NCBI GenBank assembly: GCA_021845505.1
Contig: JAJZVU010000011.1
Location: forward strand, 29,744-93,743
DNA from: Pseudomonadota bacterium
GTDB lineage: Bacteria; Pseudomonadota; Gammaproteobacteria; Burkholderiales; Burkholderiaceae_C
Direction of reading: 5' to 3'
Length of the DNA: 64,000 bases
Part shown: positions 25,518 through 35,115 of the stretch, piece by piece
Layout of the letters: each line of letters begins with the position of its first letter
Numbering within the stretch: the first letter of the stretch is position 1
Made by a program: the position numbers and the translations under genes
The notes under the pieces: model-generated
What the model was told of the DNA's origin: nothing
Databases searched by the model: none
Seen by the model: only the letters and a program-made list of their open reading frames with translations

Positions 25518-25573
25518 GGCCGTGCCTTCGGAAGCCTTGCCCCGGGTCCGCGCGCGAGCCCGCGCGCCTCGCC

Positions 25574-28003
25574 TCAGAAGTGCTTGAAGCCCCGCTCGTC
25601 GGCGTCCAGCGGCAGCACCCGCCCGGGAACCGGCCGCCGGCTTGCCGCATGCGCTCGAACGGGCACCCTGGCGGCGCTCGGCGCCTCGACGTCCTGCGCG
25701 GCGAGCAGCGCCTTGAGCTGGCGCAACTGCTCGGGCGTCAGCTCGCCCAGCCCCGGCACGACCAGGTTGGCGATCTGGCGCGGACGCAGCCGGAAGCGCG
25801 CGATCTCCTCGCGCAGCTGCGCCGACACGCTGCTGAGCTCGGCCGACGACGACGCCAGTTCCTCCGCCTGCTGGCTGCCCTGCTGGGCCGCGGTGGCGAC
25901 CTGCCCCATCGCGGTGTTGATCTGCGACACCCCGCGCGACTGCTCGGCGCTGGCCGTGGCGATCTCGCCCACGAGGTCGCGCACCTGCATCACGTTGCCC
26001 ACGATGGCCTCCAGCGCGCTGCGGGTCTCGGCCGCGATCGCCACCCCCTGGGTGACTCGCTTGGACGAATCCTCGATCAGTTCGGCGGTCTCGCGCGCGG
26101 CCTTGGCGCTGCGCCCGGCCAGGTTGCGGACCTCCTGCGCCACCACCGCGAAGCCGCGTCCGTGCTGGCCGGCGCGCGCCGCCTCGACCGCGGCATTGAG
26201 CGCCAGGATGTTGGTCTGGAAGGCGATCTCGTCGATCACCTTGATGATCTTGGCGATGTTCTGCGACGACACGTTGATCGCGGCCATCGCCTCGCTCATC
26301 GCGGCCATCTTGTCCTGCCCGTTGGAGGCGAACTGCGAGGTCTCGCTGACCAGCTTGTTCGCGGTGTTGGCGTTGTCGGTGTTGGCCTTGACCTGGCTGT
26401 CGGTCTGCTCCAGGCTCGCGGTGACTTCCTCGACCGCCGAGGACTGCTCCTCCGACGAAGAGGCCATGTCCTGCGACGCGGCGCTCAGCTGCTGCGAGGC
26501 CTCGCTGACCTGCTCCACCGCGTCGGCGACCTGCCCGAAGGTGGCGTTGAGCCCGTCGAAGGCGCGCCCGAAGGACTCGATGATGCGGCGGTACTCCCCG
26601 GCATAGGCGGAGGCATCCACGTGGCGGTCGAGCTGGCCGTCGACGATGGCCTGGGACAGCTCCGCGGCATCCCTGGCGATGTTCCCGATGTTGGTCTTCA
26701 GGAGCATCAGCCATTCGTGGATCTGGTCATCCCCGGAAGCCTTCCTCATCTCCACCGCGAGGTCGCCGTTGGCGACGTGGGTGACGAAGCCGATCAGTTC
26801 CTCGAGCCAGGCGTGCACTCCGTTGACGGCGTTCTTCATCTGCTCGTGCTCGCCCTTGCAGGCGATCTCGACCTTCTCCCGCAGGTTGCCGCCGCGGATC
26901 TGCCGCAGGATGCGGTTGCCCTCGGCGATCGGCAGCAGGATCTCGTCGAGCATGCGGTTGATGCCGGCCACCAGCCCGGCGAAGTCGCCCTCGAGGTCGC
27001 CGGCCCGCGCACGCTCGCTCAGCTGCCCGGCGCCGGAGGCGGCGATCAGCCGCTGCAACTCGGCGATGAGGCTCTTCAGGTTGGCGCGCAGCGCCTCGAT
27101 GGTGTCGTTGATGAAGGCCTTCTTGCCCGGGAAGCGCTCGAGCTCGGCGTCGAAGTTGCCGCGTGCGAAGGCATCGACGCAGGCCATGGCCTTCTTCTTC
27201 ACCGCGATGTGCCCCGCCACCATCTTGTTGATCCCCGAGGCCATGGTGCCGAAAGCGCCGCCGAAGCGCGCGGCGTCGATGAACGCGTCGATCTCGCCCC
27301 GGTCGTGCTCGGCCGACATGTGGTTCATCGCGTCGATCAGGCCGCGCAGGTTGCCGCGCAGCTTCTCGATGGTGTCGTTGATGAACGCCTTCTTGCCGGG
27401 GAAGCGCTCCAGCGGGGCGTCGAAGTTGCCGCTGGCGATCTCGCCCACGCAGGCCATCGCCGCGCGCTTGACCGCGATGTGCCCGCCCACCATCGTGTTG
27501 ACCGCCTGCGCCACCTCGGCGAACTGCCCGCGATGGCGCGCGGTGTCGACCACCGCGTCGATGTCGCCCTGCTGGTGCTGCCGCGACATCGCGTCGAGGT
27601 CGGCCAGCAGGCGCCCGGTCTGGTCGTCGGCGCGCACCTCGCGCCACTCGACCAGCGTGGCCACCCGCGCTCCGCTGTCGTCGAACACCGGGTCGATGGT
27701 GCACGAAAGGTGCGCCGCGCCCAGGCGCAGCTCGGTGGTCAGCGGCCGCGTCAGCGCGACCACCGTCTGGCGCGTGGCCTCGCCGCGCGCGTGGAAGGCC
27801 TCGATGGGCTTGCCGAGCAGCCGCGTCACGTCGAAGCCGGGGATGTCCTTGCGGATCTCGGATTCGAGTCGGCTGAACATCTCGTTGGCGGACCGGTTGA
27901 CCAGGCGGATGTTCAGCTCCGCGTCGGCCAGCATCAGCGGCAGGCTGATGGCCTGCAGGTGGTCGCAGACCCCGCCGAGGGGGAAGTTGGCAATGGCGTT
28001 CAC
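25574..28003 (-). CDS. Soluble chemoreceptor with PAS domain and poly-HAMP repeats
   Basis: An 809-residue methyl-accepting protein with no membrane segment. A PAS domain (about 15-125) is followed by several HAMP-like modules. Two of them are near-identical repeats of about 100 residues, each with the core [11 protein letters not shown][K/A]LR[G/A]NL followed by LI and preceded by GHIAVK. The signalling hairpin has [17 protein letters not shown] and [19 protein letters not shown] short C-terminal tail ends with DERGFKHF. The length and repeated HAMP units suggest gain control of a cytosolic signal. It lies in the same operon as CheR, CheB and CheW and is presumably their cognate receptor. 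Confidence 0.92.
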   Translation of the reverse strand: MNAIANFPLGGVCDHLQAISLPLMLADAELNIRLVNRSANEMFSRLESEIRKDIPGFDVTRLLGKPIEAFHARGEATRQTVVALTRPLTTELRLGAAHLSCTIDPVFDDSGARVATLVEWREVRADDQTGRLLADLDAMSRQHQQGDIDAVVDTARHRGQFAEVAQAVNTMVGGHIAVKRAAMACVGEIASGNFDAPLERFPGKKAFINDTIEKLRGNLRGLIDAMNHMSAEHDRGEIDAFIDAARFGGAFGTMASGINKMVAGHIAVKKKAMACVDAFARGNFDAELERFPGKKAFINDTIEALRANLKSLIAELQRLIAASGAGQLSERARAGDLEGDFAGLVAGINRMLDEILLPIAEGNRILRQIRGGNLREKVEIACKGEHEQMKNAVNGVHAWLEELIGFVTHVANGDLAVEMRKASGDDQIHEWLMLLKTNIGNIARDAAELSQAIVDGQLDRHVDASAYAGEYRRIIESFGRAFDGLNATFGQVADAVEQVSEASQQLSAASQDMASSSEEQSSAVEEVTASLEQTDSQVKANTDNANTANKLVSETSQFASNGQDKMAAMSEAMAAINVSSQNIAKIIKVIDEIAFQTNILALNAAVEAARAGQHGRGFAVVAQEVRNLAGRSAKAARETAELIEDSSKRVTQGVAIAAETRSALEAIVGNVMQVRDLVGEIATASAEQSRGVSQINTAMGQVATAAQQGSQQAEELASSSAELSSVSAQLREEIARFRLRPRQIANLVVPGLGELTPEQLRQLKALLAAQDVEAPSAARVPVRAHAASRRPVPGRVLPLDADERGFKHF

Positions 28004-28025
28004 AATAGGCTCCTGGAGGGGTTGT

Positions 28026-28550
28026 TCAGTGGACTTGCCGCGAAGTCAGCTGGCCGTCGAGCATGCGCTCGACGTCGACGATCGCCGCGAAGCGGTTGGC
28101 CTGCTTGCCGAAGCCGCGGATCATCGACGCGCCGCGGCCGCCGGTCTGCACCGCGGTGTCGATCTGCGCCGGCGGGATCTCGAGCACCTCGCTGACATGG
28201 TCGACCACCAGGCCGACCGGCACGTCGTTGACCGAAAGCACGATGATCACCGTGCGTTCGCTGTAGTCCTTGGGCGGGAGGCCGAAGCGCAGGCGCAGGT
28301 CCATCACCGGGATGACCTTGCCCCGCAGGTTGATCACCCCCTTGATCGACGGCGCCGACTCGGGCAGCTGCACGATGTGCTGCATGCTGACGATCTCGGT
28401 CACGTAGCCGATGCCGATCCCGTATTCCTCGGTGGCCACGCCGAAGGTCAGGTACATGTCGTCGACGTTGTCGTCGTCGCGGAACACCAGTTCCGTGTAC
28501 TCGTCCTCGAGTGCCGGGCCGTTTCGCTCAAATTCCTGGTTCACTGTCAT
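28026..28550 (-). CDS. cheW: CheW coupling protein
   Basis: A 174-residue CheW-type SH3-like coupling protein: [19 protein letters not shown], the [19 protein letters not shown] block that contacts receptor and CheA, and a final [11 protein letters not shown]. An N-terminal 35-residue acidic extension precedes the fold. The start at 28550 has AGGAG 6 bases upstream, and the alternative ATG at 28565 overlaps that ribosome site. Its 5' end overlaps the last 23 bp of cheB, and it ends 22 bp before the chemoreceptor gene. No cheA is present in the window, so the kinase must be encoded elsewhere. Confidence 0.92.
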   Translation of the reverse strand: MTVNQEFERNGPALEDEYTELVFRDDDNVDDMYLTFGVATEEYGIGIGYVTEIVSMQHIVQLPESAPSIKGVINLRGKVIPVMDLRLRFGLPPKDYSERTVIIVLSVNDVPVGLVVDHVSEVLEIPPAQIDTAVQTGGRGASMIRGFGKQANRFAAIVDVERMLDGQLTSRQVH

Positions 28551-29631
28551 CGCTCTCTCCTGCATGCGTGGCTGGGGTCGCAGCGCCCGGGCGCTGCGGG
28601 TTCATGAGTCGTGCCAGCGTGGCGGGGATCGCGCTCAGCGGCGCCACCGCCTCCGCCGCCCCGAGTCGACGTGCCATCTGCGGCATGCCGAACACCACCG
28701 AAGTCGCTTCGTCCTGCGCCACCGTGTGGCCGCCGCGGCGCCGGATCGCCAGCATGCCGGCCGCACCGTCGCGCCCCATCCCGGTGAGCAGCACCGCGGC
28801 CGAGCGCGCTCCGGCCTGCTCGGCGACGGACTCGAACAGCACGTCCACCGACGGCCGGCTGTAGTTCACCGGGTCGCCGTCGACCAGGCGCACGCGGAAC
28901 TGCGCGCCGGCGCGCACCAGCACCATGTGGCGCTGGCCGCCGGGGGCGAGCAGCGCCTGGCCCTGCAGCACGCGGTCGCCGTCGCGCGCCTCGCGCACCC
29001 GCAGCCTGCCCAGTCCGTCCAGGCGCCGCGCCAGCGAGCCGGTGAATCCGGCCGGCATGTGCTGCACGATCACCATGCCGGGCGTGTGTTCGTCGAAGGC
29101 CGGCAGCAATTGGTTCAGGGCCTCCACGCCGCCGGTCGACGAACCCACGGCGATCACCCGCTCGGCCGCCAGCTGCGGCGGCGGCAAGGCGGGCGCCGCG
29201 GCGCGCGCCGCCTGGGGCGCGCCGCCCCGCGCTGCCGCCTTGATGCGCGTGGCCAGCAGGCGCATCTGGCGCTGCAGCCGCACCGGATCGTCGGCCGTGG
29301 GGCGCGCGGCCACGCCGGCCGCGCCTTCGGCCAGGGCCTGGGCGATGCGCCCCCGGTCGGCGGCCCTGCCGCTGTCCAGCACCACGGTCGGCGTGGGCAG
29401 CGCGCGCATGTAGCGGCGCAGGAAGCTCAGGCCGTCGATGCGCGGCAGGTCGAGGTCGAGCACGACCACGTCGGGCTGCTGCAGCACCAGCACGTCGCGC
29501 GCCGCCCAGGCGTCGCCTGCCTGGGCCAGCAACTCGAGGTGTGCGTCGGCGGCGATGGCCTGGCACAGCAGCCGCCTGGCCTGCGGCGAGCCGTCGACCA
29601 CCAGCACGCGCAGCGGCGCGGCAGGCTTCAT
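28528..29631 (-). CDS. cheB: CheB-type protein-glutamate methylesterase with altered receiver domain
   Basis: A 367-residue CheB. The C-terminal esterase has its triad motifs: VGSSTGGVEAL (Ser), IVQHMPAGFTGSLARRL (His) and LLTGMGRDGAAGM (Asp). In the N-terminal receiver the phosphoacceptor site is retained (VVLDLDLPRIDG), but the acidic pair is VVDGSP instead of VDDS and the switch Lys region reads AARP instead of a KP motif, so phosphorylation control may be weakened or lost. It would demethylate/deamidate the adjacent chemoreceptor. The start is 1 bp after the cheR stop. Confidence 0.9.
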   Translation of the reverse strand: MKPAAPLRVLVVDGSPQARRLLCQAIAADAHLELLAQAGDAWAARDVLVLQQPDVVVLDLDLPRIDGLSFLRRYMRALPTPTVVLDSGRAADRGRIAQALAEGAAGVAARPTADDPVRLQRQMRLLATRIKAAARGGAPQAARAAAPALPPPQLAAERVIAVGSSTGGVEALNQLLPAFDEHTPGMVIVQHMPAGFTGSLARRLDGLGRLRVREARDGDRVLQGQALLAPGGQRHMVLVRAGAQFRVRLVDGDPVNYSRPSVDVLFESVAEQAGARSAAVLLTGMGRDGAAGMLAIRRRGGHTVAQDEATSVVFGMPQMARRLGAAEAVAPLSAIPATLARLMNPQRPGAATPATHAGESDDSEPGI

Positions 29632-29632
29632 G

Positions 29633-30478
29633 TCACGCCACCTTGCGATAGACGCCGCTGTGCACCTGGGCCCAGCGGGTGCCCAGGTCACGCAGCGGCT
29701 CGGTCACGCTGGTCAGCAGCCAGCCGCCGCGCTCGGTGACGTCGTAGATGGCCTCCACGGTGGCGCGCTGCTGCTCGCGGTCGAAGTAGTACAGCACGTT
29801 GCGGCAGAACACCACATGGAAGCTGCGCTGGAACGGCAGCGGCATGGTCTTGAGATTGAGCCGGCGGAAGGTGCACATCGCGCGCAGCTGCGCATCGACC
29901 TGGAAGCGCGCGCCGGGCAGCGCCTGCAGGTAGCGCTCGCGCAGCGCCACGGGCAGCGAGCTCAGGCGCGCCGCCGGGTAGATGGCCTGCTCGGCGGCCT
30001 CGATCATCACCGCGCTGATGTCGGTGCCCAGGATCGAGACCCCGGCCCTCGCCGCGTCGATTCCGTAGCCCTGGGCCGCCAGCATGGCGATGCTGTAGGC
30101 CTCGTCGCCCGAGGAGGCCGCCGCGCTCCAGATGCGCAGGTCCGCCGGACGCAGCGAAGGCAGGATCACCTGGGCGAAGAACTGCAGGACCTGCGGCTCG
30201 CGGTAGAAGTAGGTGTGGTTGGTCGACGCCCCGTGCAGCACCGCCAGCTGCAGCGCGGTGTCGCCCCCGCGCTCCAGGCGCTCGGCCAGTTCCTGCATCG
30301 ACCCCAGGCTCTCGCGTTCGCACACCCGGCGCATGCGGTGCTCGAGCAGCTCGCGTTTGTTGTCGCGATAGTCGATTCCGCATTGCTTGCGCAACCAGCC
30401 GCAGATGCGCTGGAAGTCCCGCTCGGAAGTCGCGAACCGGGCAGCTCCGGCAGCATCGGGAAGTCGCGGAAGGGGCAC
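29633..30478 (-). CDS. cheR: CheR-type chemoreceptor methyltransferase
   Basis: A 281-residue SAM-dependent glutamate methyltransferase. The N-terminal helical domain has TNHTYFYREPQVL; the SAM site is IWSAAASSGDEAYSIAML, and the C-terminal block VVFCRNVLYYFDREQQ is typical. A GTG start at 30478 with GAGG 8 bases upstream is preferred over a TTG at 30484. It is the first gene of the cheR-cheB-cheW-MCP-GGDEF unit, 109 bp downstream of the narL-like gene. Confidence 0.92.
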   Translation of the reverse strand: MPLPRLPDAAGAARFATSERDFQRICGWLRKQCGIDYRDNKRELLEHRMRRVCERESLGSMQELAERLERGGDTALQLAVLHGASTNHTYFYREPQVLQFFAQVILPSLRPADLRIWSAAASSGDEAYSIAMLAAQGYGIDAARAGVSILGTDISAVMIEAAEQAIYPAARLSSLPVALRERYLQALPGARFQVDAQLRAMCTFRRLNLKTMPLPFQRSFHVVFCRNVLYYFDREQQRATVEAIYDVTERGGWLLTSVTEPLRDLGTRWAQVHSGVYRKVA

Positions 30479-30593
30479 GCGCAAGGCCTCGCTTGCGGCC
30501 GGCCTCGACGAGGCCGCGCCGATGCCTTCACTCTAGGTGCGTGGCCGCGGCGAGGCTATCGACAGCAAGGCTGCGCCGGCCTGCGCGTTCGGA

Positions 30594-31286
30594 CTAGTCC
30601 TTCGGGCTGTCCGCCTGTCCGCGGCTGGCCAGCACGGCGATCTGCACCCTGGATGCCAGCCCCAGCTTGCGCAGGATGACCCGCACGTGGGCCTTCACGG
30701 TGGCCTCGGCCATCTCGAGGTCGAGGGCGATGCGCTTGTTGCTCGCGCCGCGCGCGATGGCCAGCGCGACCTGCCGCTCGCGCTCGCTCAGCGACGGGAA
30801 CGGCAGGCCGCCGCGCGTCGGCAACGCGGCGGCCCGCTCGGCAAGCGCCGCCTCCGGCTCGAAGGCCTGCATCACCTTGCCCGACAGGCCGGCGCCGATG
30901 ACCGTCTCGCCGCGCAGCGCGCGGCGCACCGCGCCCAGCAGTTCGGCGGGAGCGCAGCTCTTGAGCACGTAGCCGGCAGCACCGCTGCGCAGCGCGGTGC
31001 GCAGGTCGTCGGCCGACTCGCTGACCGTGAGCATCAGCACCCTCGCCTCGGGCGCGCACTCGCGCAGCGGTGCGATCGCGTCGACCCCGGCGACGCCCGG
31101 CAGGTGGTTGTCCAGCAGCACCAGCCCCGGCCGCAGCGACGCGGCCAGGCGCAAGGCCTCGTTGACGTCGCCTGCCTCGCCGACGATGCGCATGTCGCGC
31201 TGCTCGGCCAGCAGCGCGGCCAGCCCGCGGCGGAACAAGGCGTGGTCGTCGACCAGCAGCACCCGCGTCTCAGCCGGCTCGTCCAT
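30594..31286 (-). CDS. NarL/FixJ-family response regulator
   Basis: A 230-residue response regulator with an intact receiver: LLVDDHALFRRG, phosphoacceptor D59 in LVLLDNHLPG, and switch Lys in YVLKS. The C-terminal LuxR-type HTH (FPSLSERERQVALAIARGAS then EATVKAHVRVILRKLGL) completes it. Its start overlaps the end of the sensor kinase gene by 17 bp, so they form a two-component pair. The target genes may include the chemosensory operon immediately downstream. Confidence 0.92.
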   Translation of the reverse strand: MDEPAETRVLLVDDHALFRRGLAALLAEQRDMRIVGEAGDVNEALRLAASLRPGLVLLDNHLPGVAGVDAIAPLRECAPEARVLMLTVSESADDLRTALRSGAAGYVLKSCAPAELLGAVRRALRGETVIGAGLSGKVMQAFEPEAALAERAAALPTRGGLPFPSLSERERQVALAIARGASNKRIALDLEMAEATVKAHVRVILRKLGLASRVQIAVLASRGQADSPKD

Positions 31287-33306
31287 CGTGTGCCCCCGCG
31301 GACGCGCCCACCGGCGCGCCGCCCGCGTCGAGTTCGACGATCACCTCGGTTCCCTCGCCGGGCCTCGAGCGCACGCGCACGCTGGCGCCGATCTGCCCGG
31401 CGCGCTCGCGCATGATCTGCAAGCCCACGTGCGCCGCCGAGCCCCGGCCGGCGGCCGAGGGATCGAAGCCCCTGCCGTCGTCGCGCACCTCGATGCGCCA
31501 GCGCGGCAGGCTGTCCACCCGCACCAGCACGCGCGTCGCGCGCGCATGCTTGCGCACGTTGGACAACGCCTCCTGCAGGATATGCAACAGCTGCACCTGC
31601 ACGTCGGCGTCGAGCGCGCGGCCGTGGGTGTCGATCTCCAGTTGCACCGGGACCGCGCATTGCAGCTCGAACTTCTGCAGGGTGCTGCGGATGGCCGGCG
31701 CGATGTCGTCGGCGTTGGTCCGGGTGCGGAAATGCAGCAGCAGTTCGCGCACGTCCTCGGAGCTTTCGCGCAGCCCGGCCTCCAGCTCCTGCAGCGCGTG
31801 TTCCATGCGCGCGGGGTCGCCGGCGCGCAGGCCGCCGCGCAGCAGGTCGATCTGGATGTTCATGAAGGCCAGGGCCTGCGCGATCGAGTCGTGCAACTCG
31901 CGCGCCAGCAGGCCGCGCTCGACCGCGACCGCCGCCTCGCGCTCCAGCGCGGCGCTGCGCAGGCCTTCCAGGCCGGCCGCCAGGTGGCCGACCGCGGCCT
32001 CGAGCAACAGCAGCTCGCCGGGCCCCGGAATCTGCGTGCCGGTCTCGTAGGCCAGGTCGAGCACCGCCAGCTCCCTGCCCTGCGCCACCACCGGCAGCCG
32101 CACCACCCGCCGCGCCCGCGGCGGCAGGCAGCGCGGCGCGTCGGCGCGCACCTCGAGGACCCGGGGGCCCGCCGCGCAGGCCGGCACGTCGCAGCTCGCG
32201 CACAGCGCGCAGTCGGCCACCGGCGCGCCGGCAGCGGCCAGCACTTCGCCCACGCCCGCGTGGGGATCGCAGCGGCGCAGCACGGCCGCGTCGGCCGCGG
32301 CCAGCTGCAGCAGCGCGCCGACGAATTCGCCGCACAGCTGCGCCACCGACTGCGCGGCCGCCACCTGCGAACTGATGGCGTACAGCGCTTCCACCCGCCG
32401 GCGCTGCACCACCAGGTCGGCGGTCTTTTCCCGCACCCTGCGTTCGAGCTCGGCCTGCATCCCGGCGGCAGCCGCCTCGGCCTGCTTGTGCAGGCTGATG
32501 TTGAGCACGTTGACGATCAGGCCGGCCGGCGCGCCCGCCGCGGCCTGCAGGCAGGCCAGGCTGACGTCGCCCCAGAACACGCTGGAATCGCTGCGCCGCA
32601 GGCGCAACTCGATGCGCACCCGCGGCTCGCCGGTGTCGACCAGGCGCGCCACCGCGGCGCGCAGCACGTCGACGTCGTCGGGCTGCACGAGTTGCGGCAG
32701 CGCCACGTCGCCGAGGCCCGCCTCGGCGAGGTCGAACATGCGGCGCGCCGCCGGATTGGCCTCCAGCAGCCGGTAGCCGGTCGCGTCCACCACCAGCACC
32801 GCGGTCGGCGCATGGGCGAACACCGCGTCGAAGCGCTGGCCCGAGCGCAGCAACTCGCCGCGCGCCTCCAGCAGCGCCCGCCGCTGCTCGAGGCTTGCGA
32901 CCATGCGCCCGATGGCTTCGTGCAGCAGAGGGCGCCGCGCGTCGCCCAGCACCTCGGTGCAGCCGGCGCGCAGCAGCGCGAGTTCGCGCTGCGCATCGAC
33001 CCCGTCGGCCAGCAGCAGCACCGCGGGCGCCGGCAGCAGCCGCCGCAGGCGGATCAGCAAGGCCTCGGCGCCATGCGCCGCCGGCAGGCAGGCGATGACC
33101 AGGTCGCAGGGCTCGTCCAGCGGCGACGGCCCGGTAGCGAGGGCCTCGGCCAGCGCGACGCGCCGCGGCGTGACCGCCGCGGCGGCGAGCCCTTCAGCCA
33201 GGTCCGGCTGATCGCCGTCCTCGACCAGCAAGACCCGCAGGGCATCCGCGGCCGGCGCCTGCAGCGCGACGGCCGGCGCCGCCGCGCCTGCACGATCCCC
33301 CGTCAT
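31270..33306 (-). CDS. NarX-type sensor histidine kinase with pseudo-receiver, PAS and Cys-bearing GAF domain
   Basis: A 678-residue cytosolic kinase. An N-terminal receiver-like region (about 22-135) lacks a phosphoacceptor Asp (CDLVIACLPA), so it is a pseudo-receiver. A PAS domain lies at about 155-275 and a coiled coil near 275-310. A GAF-like domain (about 310-450) holds a compact cluster C366-x2-C369-x2-C372-x4-C377 that could bind a metal or Fe-S cluster. The HisKA_3 motif RELHDSIAQAL has H472, and the ATPase has DDGRGFDP. The ATG at 33306 has AAGGA upstream. Redox or nitrogen-oxide sensing is plausible from NarX/NreB kinship but not shown. Confidence 0.9.
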   Translation of the reverse strand: MTGDRAGAAAPAVALQAPAADALRVLLVEDGDQPDLAEGLAAAAVTPRRVALAEALATGPSPLDEPCDLVIACLPAAHGAEALLIRLRRLLPAPAVLLLADGVDAQRELALLRAGCTEVLGDARRPLLHEAIGRMVASLEQRRALLEARGELLRSGQRFDAVFAHAPTAVLVVDATGYRLLEANPAARRMFDLAEAGLGDVALPQLVQPDDVDVLRAAVARLVDTGEPRVRIELRLRRSDSSVFWGDVSLACLQAAAGAPAGLIVNVLNISLHKQAEAAAAGMQAELERRVREKTADLVVQRRRVEALYAISSQVAAAQSVAQLCGEFVGALLQLAAADAAVLRRCDPHAGVGEVLAAAGAPVADCALCASCDVPACAAGPRVLEVRADAPRCLPPRARRVVRLPVVAQGRELAVLDLAYETGTQIPGPGELLLLEAAVGHLAAGLEGLRSAALEREAAVAVERGLLARELHDSIAQALAFMNIQIDLLRGGLRAGDPARMEHALQELEAGLRESSEDVRELLLHFRTRTNADDIAPAIRSTLQKFELQCAVPVQLEIDTHGRALDADVQVQLLHILQEALSNVRKHARATRVLVRVDSLPRWRIEVRDDGRGFDPSAAGRGSAAHVGLQIMRERAGQIGASVRVRSRPGEGTEVIVELDAGGAPVGASAGAHDGRAG

Positions 33307-33543
33307 CTTTTGTCGTCCTTGCGGTCGATTCTGCCTTCCCGACGCGGCCCGGCGCAAGTTCCCGGCGGGAGCCGGCGGGCAGCGATGTGGTAGCGAAAGG
33401 TAGCAGGCGCAAGGCCGAAACAACTGTGCAGGAGTTCACGAAAGGCCAGTATTCCTGACACATTCATCTATGGAAATCACCGTTCGCACCAGGATTACCC
33501 AAGGCGCGACCGGCCCCGCGGCCGCCGGCGCGGCCGCGCCGCG

Positions 33544-34242
33544 TCAGGCCGGCTCCAGCCCGTGCTCGCGCTTGATCGCGGCGAATTGCGGCGAGGCCAG
33601 GCAGTCGATCGCCGAGCGAGCGGCCTGCGGCTGGCGCGACGCGCCGCAGATGCCGGCGCTGAAGCGGGTCACGATCTCGCAGCCCGGCGGCAGTTCGCCC
33701 AGCACCCGCACGCCGGCCAGCCCGACGAGTTCGCTCATCTGCTGGAATCCCAGCGACGCCTGGCCCTGCGCCAGCAAGCGCCCGACCGGCACCCCGGCGG
33801 GCGCCTGCACCAGCCGCTCGCGCACCGCATCGAACACCCCCCAGCGGCGCAACAGCGCCAGCACCGCGGTGCCGCTGGGCCCGGTCGAATGGCCGATCGC
33901 CGACGCGCCGAGCACCGCCCGGCGCAGCGCGTCCTCGCTGCCGACATCGACCGCCGGCGCGCCTGCGGGAACCGCCACCACGGTCTTCGACACCACCAGG
34001 TCGACGCGGCTGCCGGCCAGCACGCTGCCGCCGGCGATCAACTGGTCGATCGCGTCGGACGCGAGCACCACCAGATCGAAGGACTCGCCGTCGCGCACGC
34101 GGCGCGCCGCGTCGACCCCGCCCACCGACTCGAAGTGCAGGTCCACGCCCCGCTCGCGCAGGCAGGCCTGCGCCAGTTGCGCGAGCAATGCGCGCGTGGC
34201 CATCGACGAAATGCCCTGCAGGGCCGGGGCTCGGGTGTTCAT
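33544..34242 (-). CDS. ModA-like substrate-binding protein without signal peptide
   Basis: A 232-residue type-II periplasmic-binding fold resembling molybdate-binding ModA (SFDLVVLASDAIDQLIAGGS, ALRRAVLGASAIGHSTGPSG, LGELPPGCEIVTRFSAGICG). It begins MNTRAPALQGISSMATRALL with no signal sequence; upstream in-frame codons are Arg-rich and do not supply one. It is therefore probably cytosolic, used as a ligand sensor or enzyme rather than an importer component. It lies 88 bp downstream of the TetR gene, likely in the same transcript. The start at 34242 is the best available; the ligand is unknown. Confidence 0.75.
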   Translation of the reverse strand: MNTRAPALQGISSMATRALLAQLAQACLRERGVDLHFESVGGVDAARRVRDGESFDLVVLASDAIDQLIAGGSVLAGSRVDLVVSKTVVAVPAGAPAVDVGSEDALRRAVLGASAIGHSTGPSGTAVLALLRRWGVFDAVRERLVQAPAGVPVGRLLAQGQASLGFQQMSELVGLAGVRVLGELPPGCEIVTRFSAGICGASRQPQAARSAIDCLASPQFAAIKREHGLEPA

Positions 34243-34330
34243 CGCAGCTCGTCTCCAGGTCCGGGAACCGACTCGGCCCGGGCGCCGCCACGCGGCGCGC
34301 CGGGCCGCGGCCGTTGCGGCCATGTTACGG

Positions 34331-35083
34331 TCAGGCGGCGCGCGGGGCGTCGGGCGCCAGGCAGCGCGCGACCCCGCCGACGATGGCCTCCACGCAGGCT
34401 TCGCGCAAGCGGGCGAAGTCGCCCCAGGGATAGCGGGGGTTGGCGAACCTCGCCTGCAGGTAGCCCAGCGCCAGCGCCAGGCGCAACTCGTCGGCCAGCG
34501 CCAGGCGTTCGTGTCCGCTGCCCAGGTCGTCGGCCAGCGCGCGAGTGATGTGGGCGAACAGCGCCAGGATCTCGCCGTACACCGGCATCAGCGCCTGCGT
34601 CTGGACCTGGGCGGACGGGCCGCCCGGGCTGGAAGTCAGGTAGACCAGCCGGTAGTAGTCCGGGCGCTGCTCCCAGAAGTCGACAAACCCCTCGACCAGG
34701 GCGCGGTGCCGGCGCTGCGCCGACGCCTGGGCGTCGACACAGTCGCGCAGCACCAGCAGCAGTTCGTCGAACACCACCCGCCACAGCGCCTGCAGCACGG
34801 CGTTCTTGCCGTCGAAATAGCGATACAGCGACATCGCGCTGCGACCCAGCGCCCTCGCCAGTGCCTGCATGGTCACCGCATCGGTGCCTCCCTGGCGGAA
34901 GAGTTGCAGCGCCGCCGCGACGATCGCTGCCTGCAGGCGCCGATGATCCTCCTGGTTGCCCCTGCGAACGCGGGAGGGAATGGCTTGCGCGGCCGACGGC
35001 GCGCAGCCCCGCTGCGCCTGCGGCGTCCCGATGCGCTGGCTGGCCCGTGCCCCCCGCGCCTCCGTCGCGACCCTAGGTTTCAT
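34331..35083 (-). CDS. TetR-family transcriptional regulator
   Basis: A 250-residue regulator with a 45-residue basic N-terminal extension, then the TetR HTH (AIVAAALQLFRQGGTDAVTM through ALGRSAMSLYRYFDGKNAVL) at about 50-100 and a helical ligand domain (WHG-like, WEQRPDYYRLVYLTS). The long extension could be partly untranslated if translation begins downstream, but no better start was seen. An AT-rich motif lies just upstream of the ATG and may be its own operator. It is probably co-transcribed with the ModA-like gene. Confidence 0.85.
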   Translation of the reverse strand: MKPRVATEARGARASQRIGTPQAQRGCAPSAAQAIPSRVRRGNQEDHRRLQAAIVAAALQLFRQGGTDAVTMQALARALGRSAMSLYRYFDGKNAVLQALWRVVFDELLLVLRDCVDAQASAQRRHRALVEGFVDFWEQRPDYYRLVYLTSSPGGPSAQVQTQALMPVYGEILALFAHITRALADDLGSGHERLALADELRLALALGYLQARFANPRYPWGDFARLREACVEAIVGGVARCLAPDAPRAA

Positions 35084-35092
35084 GTGGATTAG

Positions 35093-35115
35093 ATATACTT
35101 AAATATAAATATATG
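35093..35115. promoter_or_regulatory. AT-rich motif upstream of the TetR gene
   Basis: A 23-bp stretch starting ATATACT and ending ATATATG is almost pure A+T in a GC-rich genome and ends 10 bp from the TetR start. It matches the AT island at 14913-14935 at 18 of 23 positions. It may be a TetR operator, a promoter -10 region or a bending site. The rest of the 35116-35374 gap shows no further signal. Confidence 0.4.
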
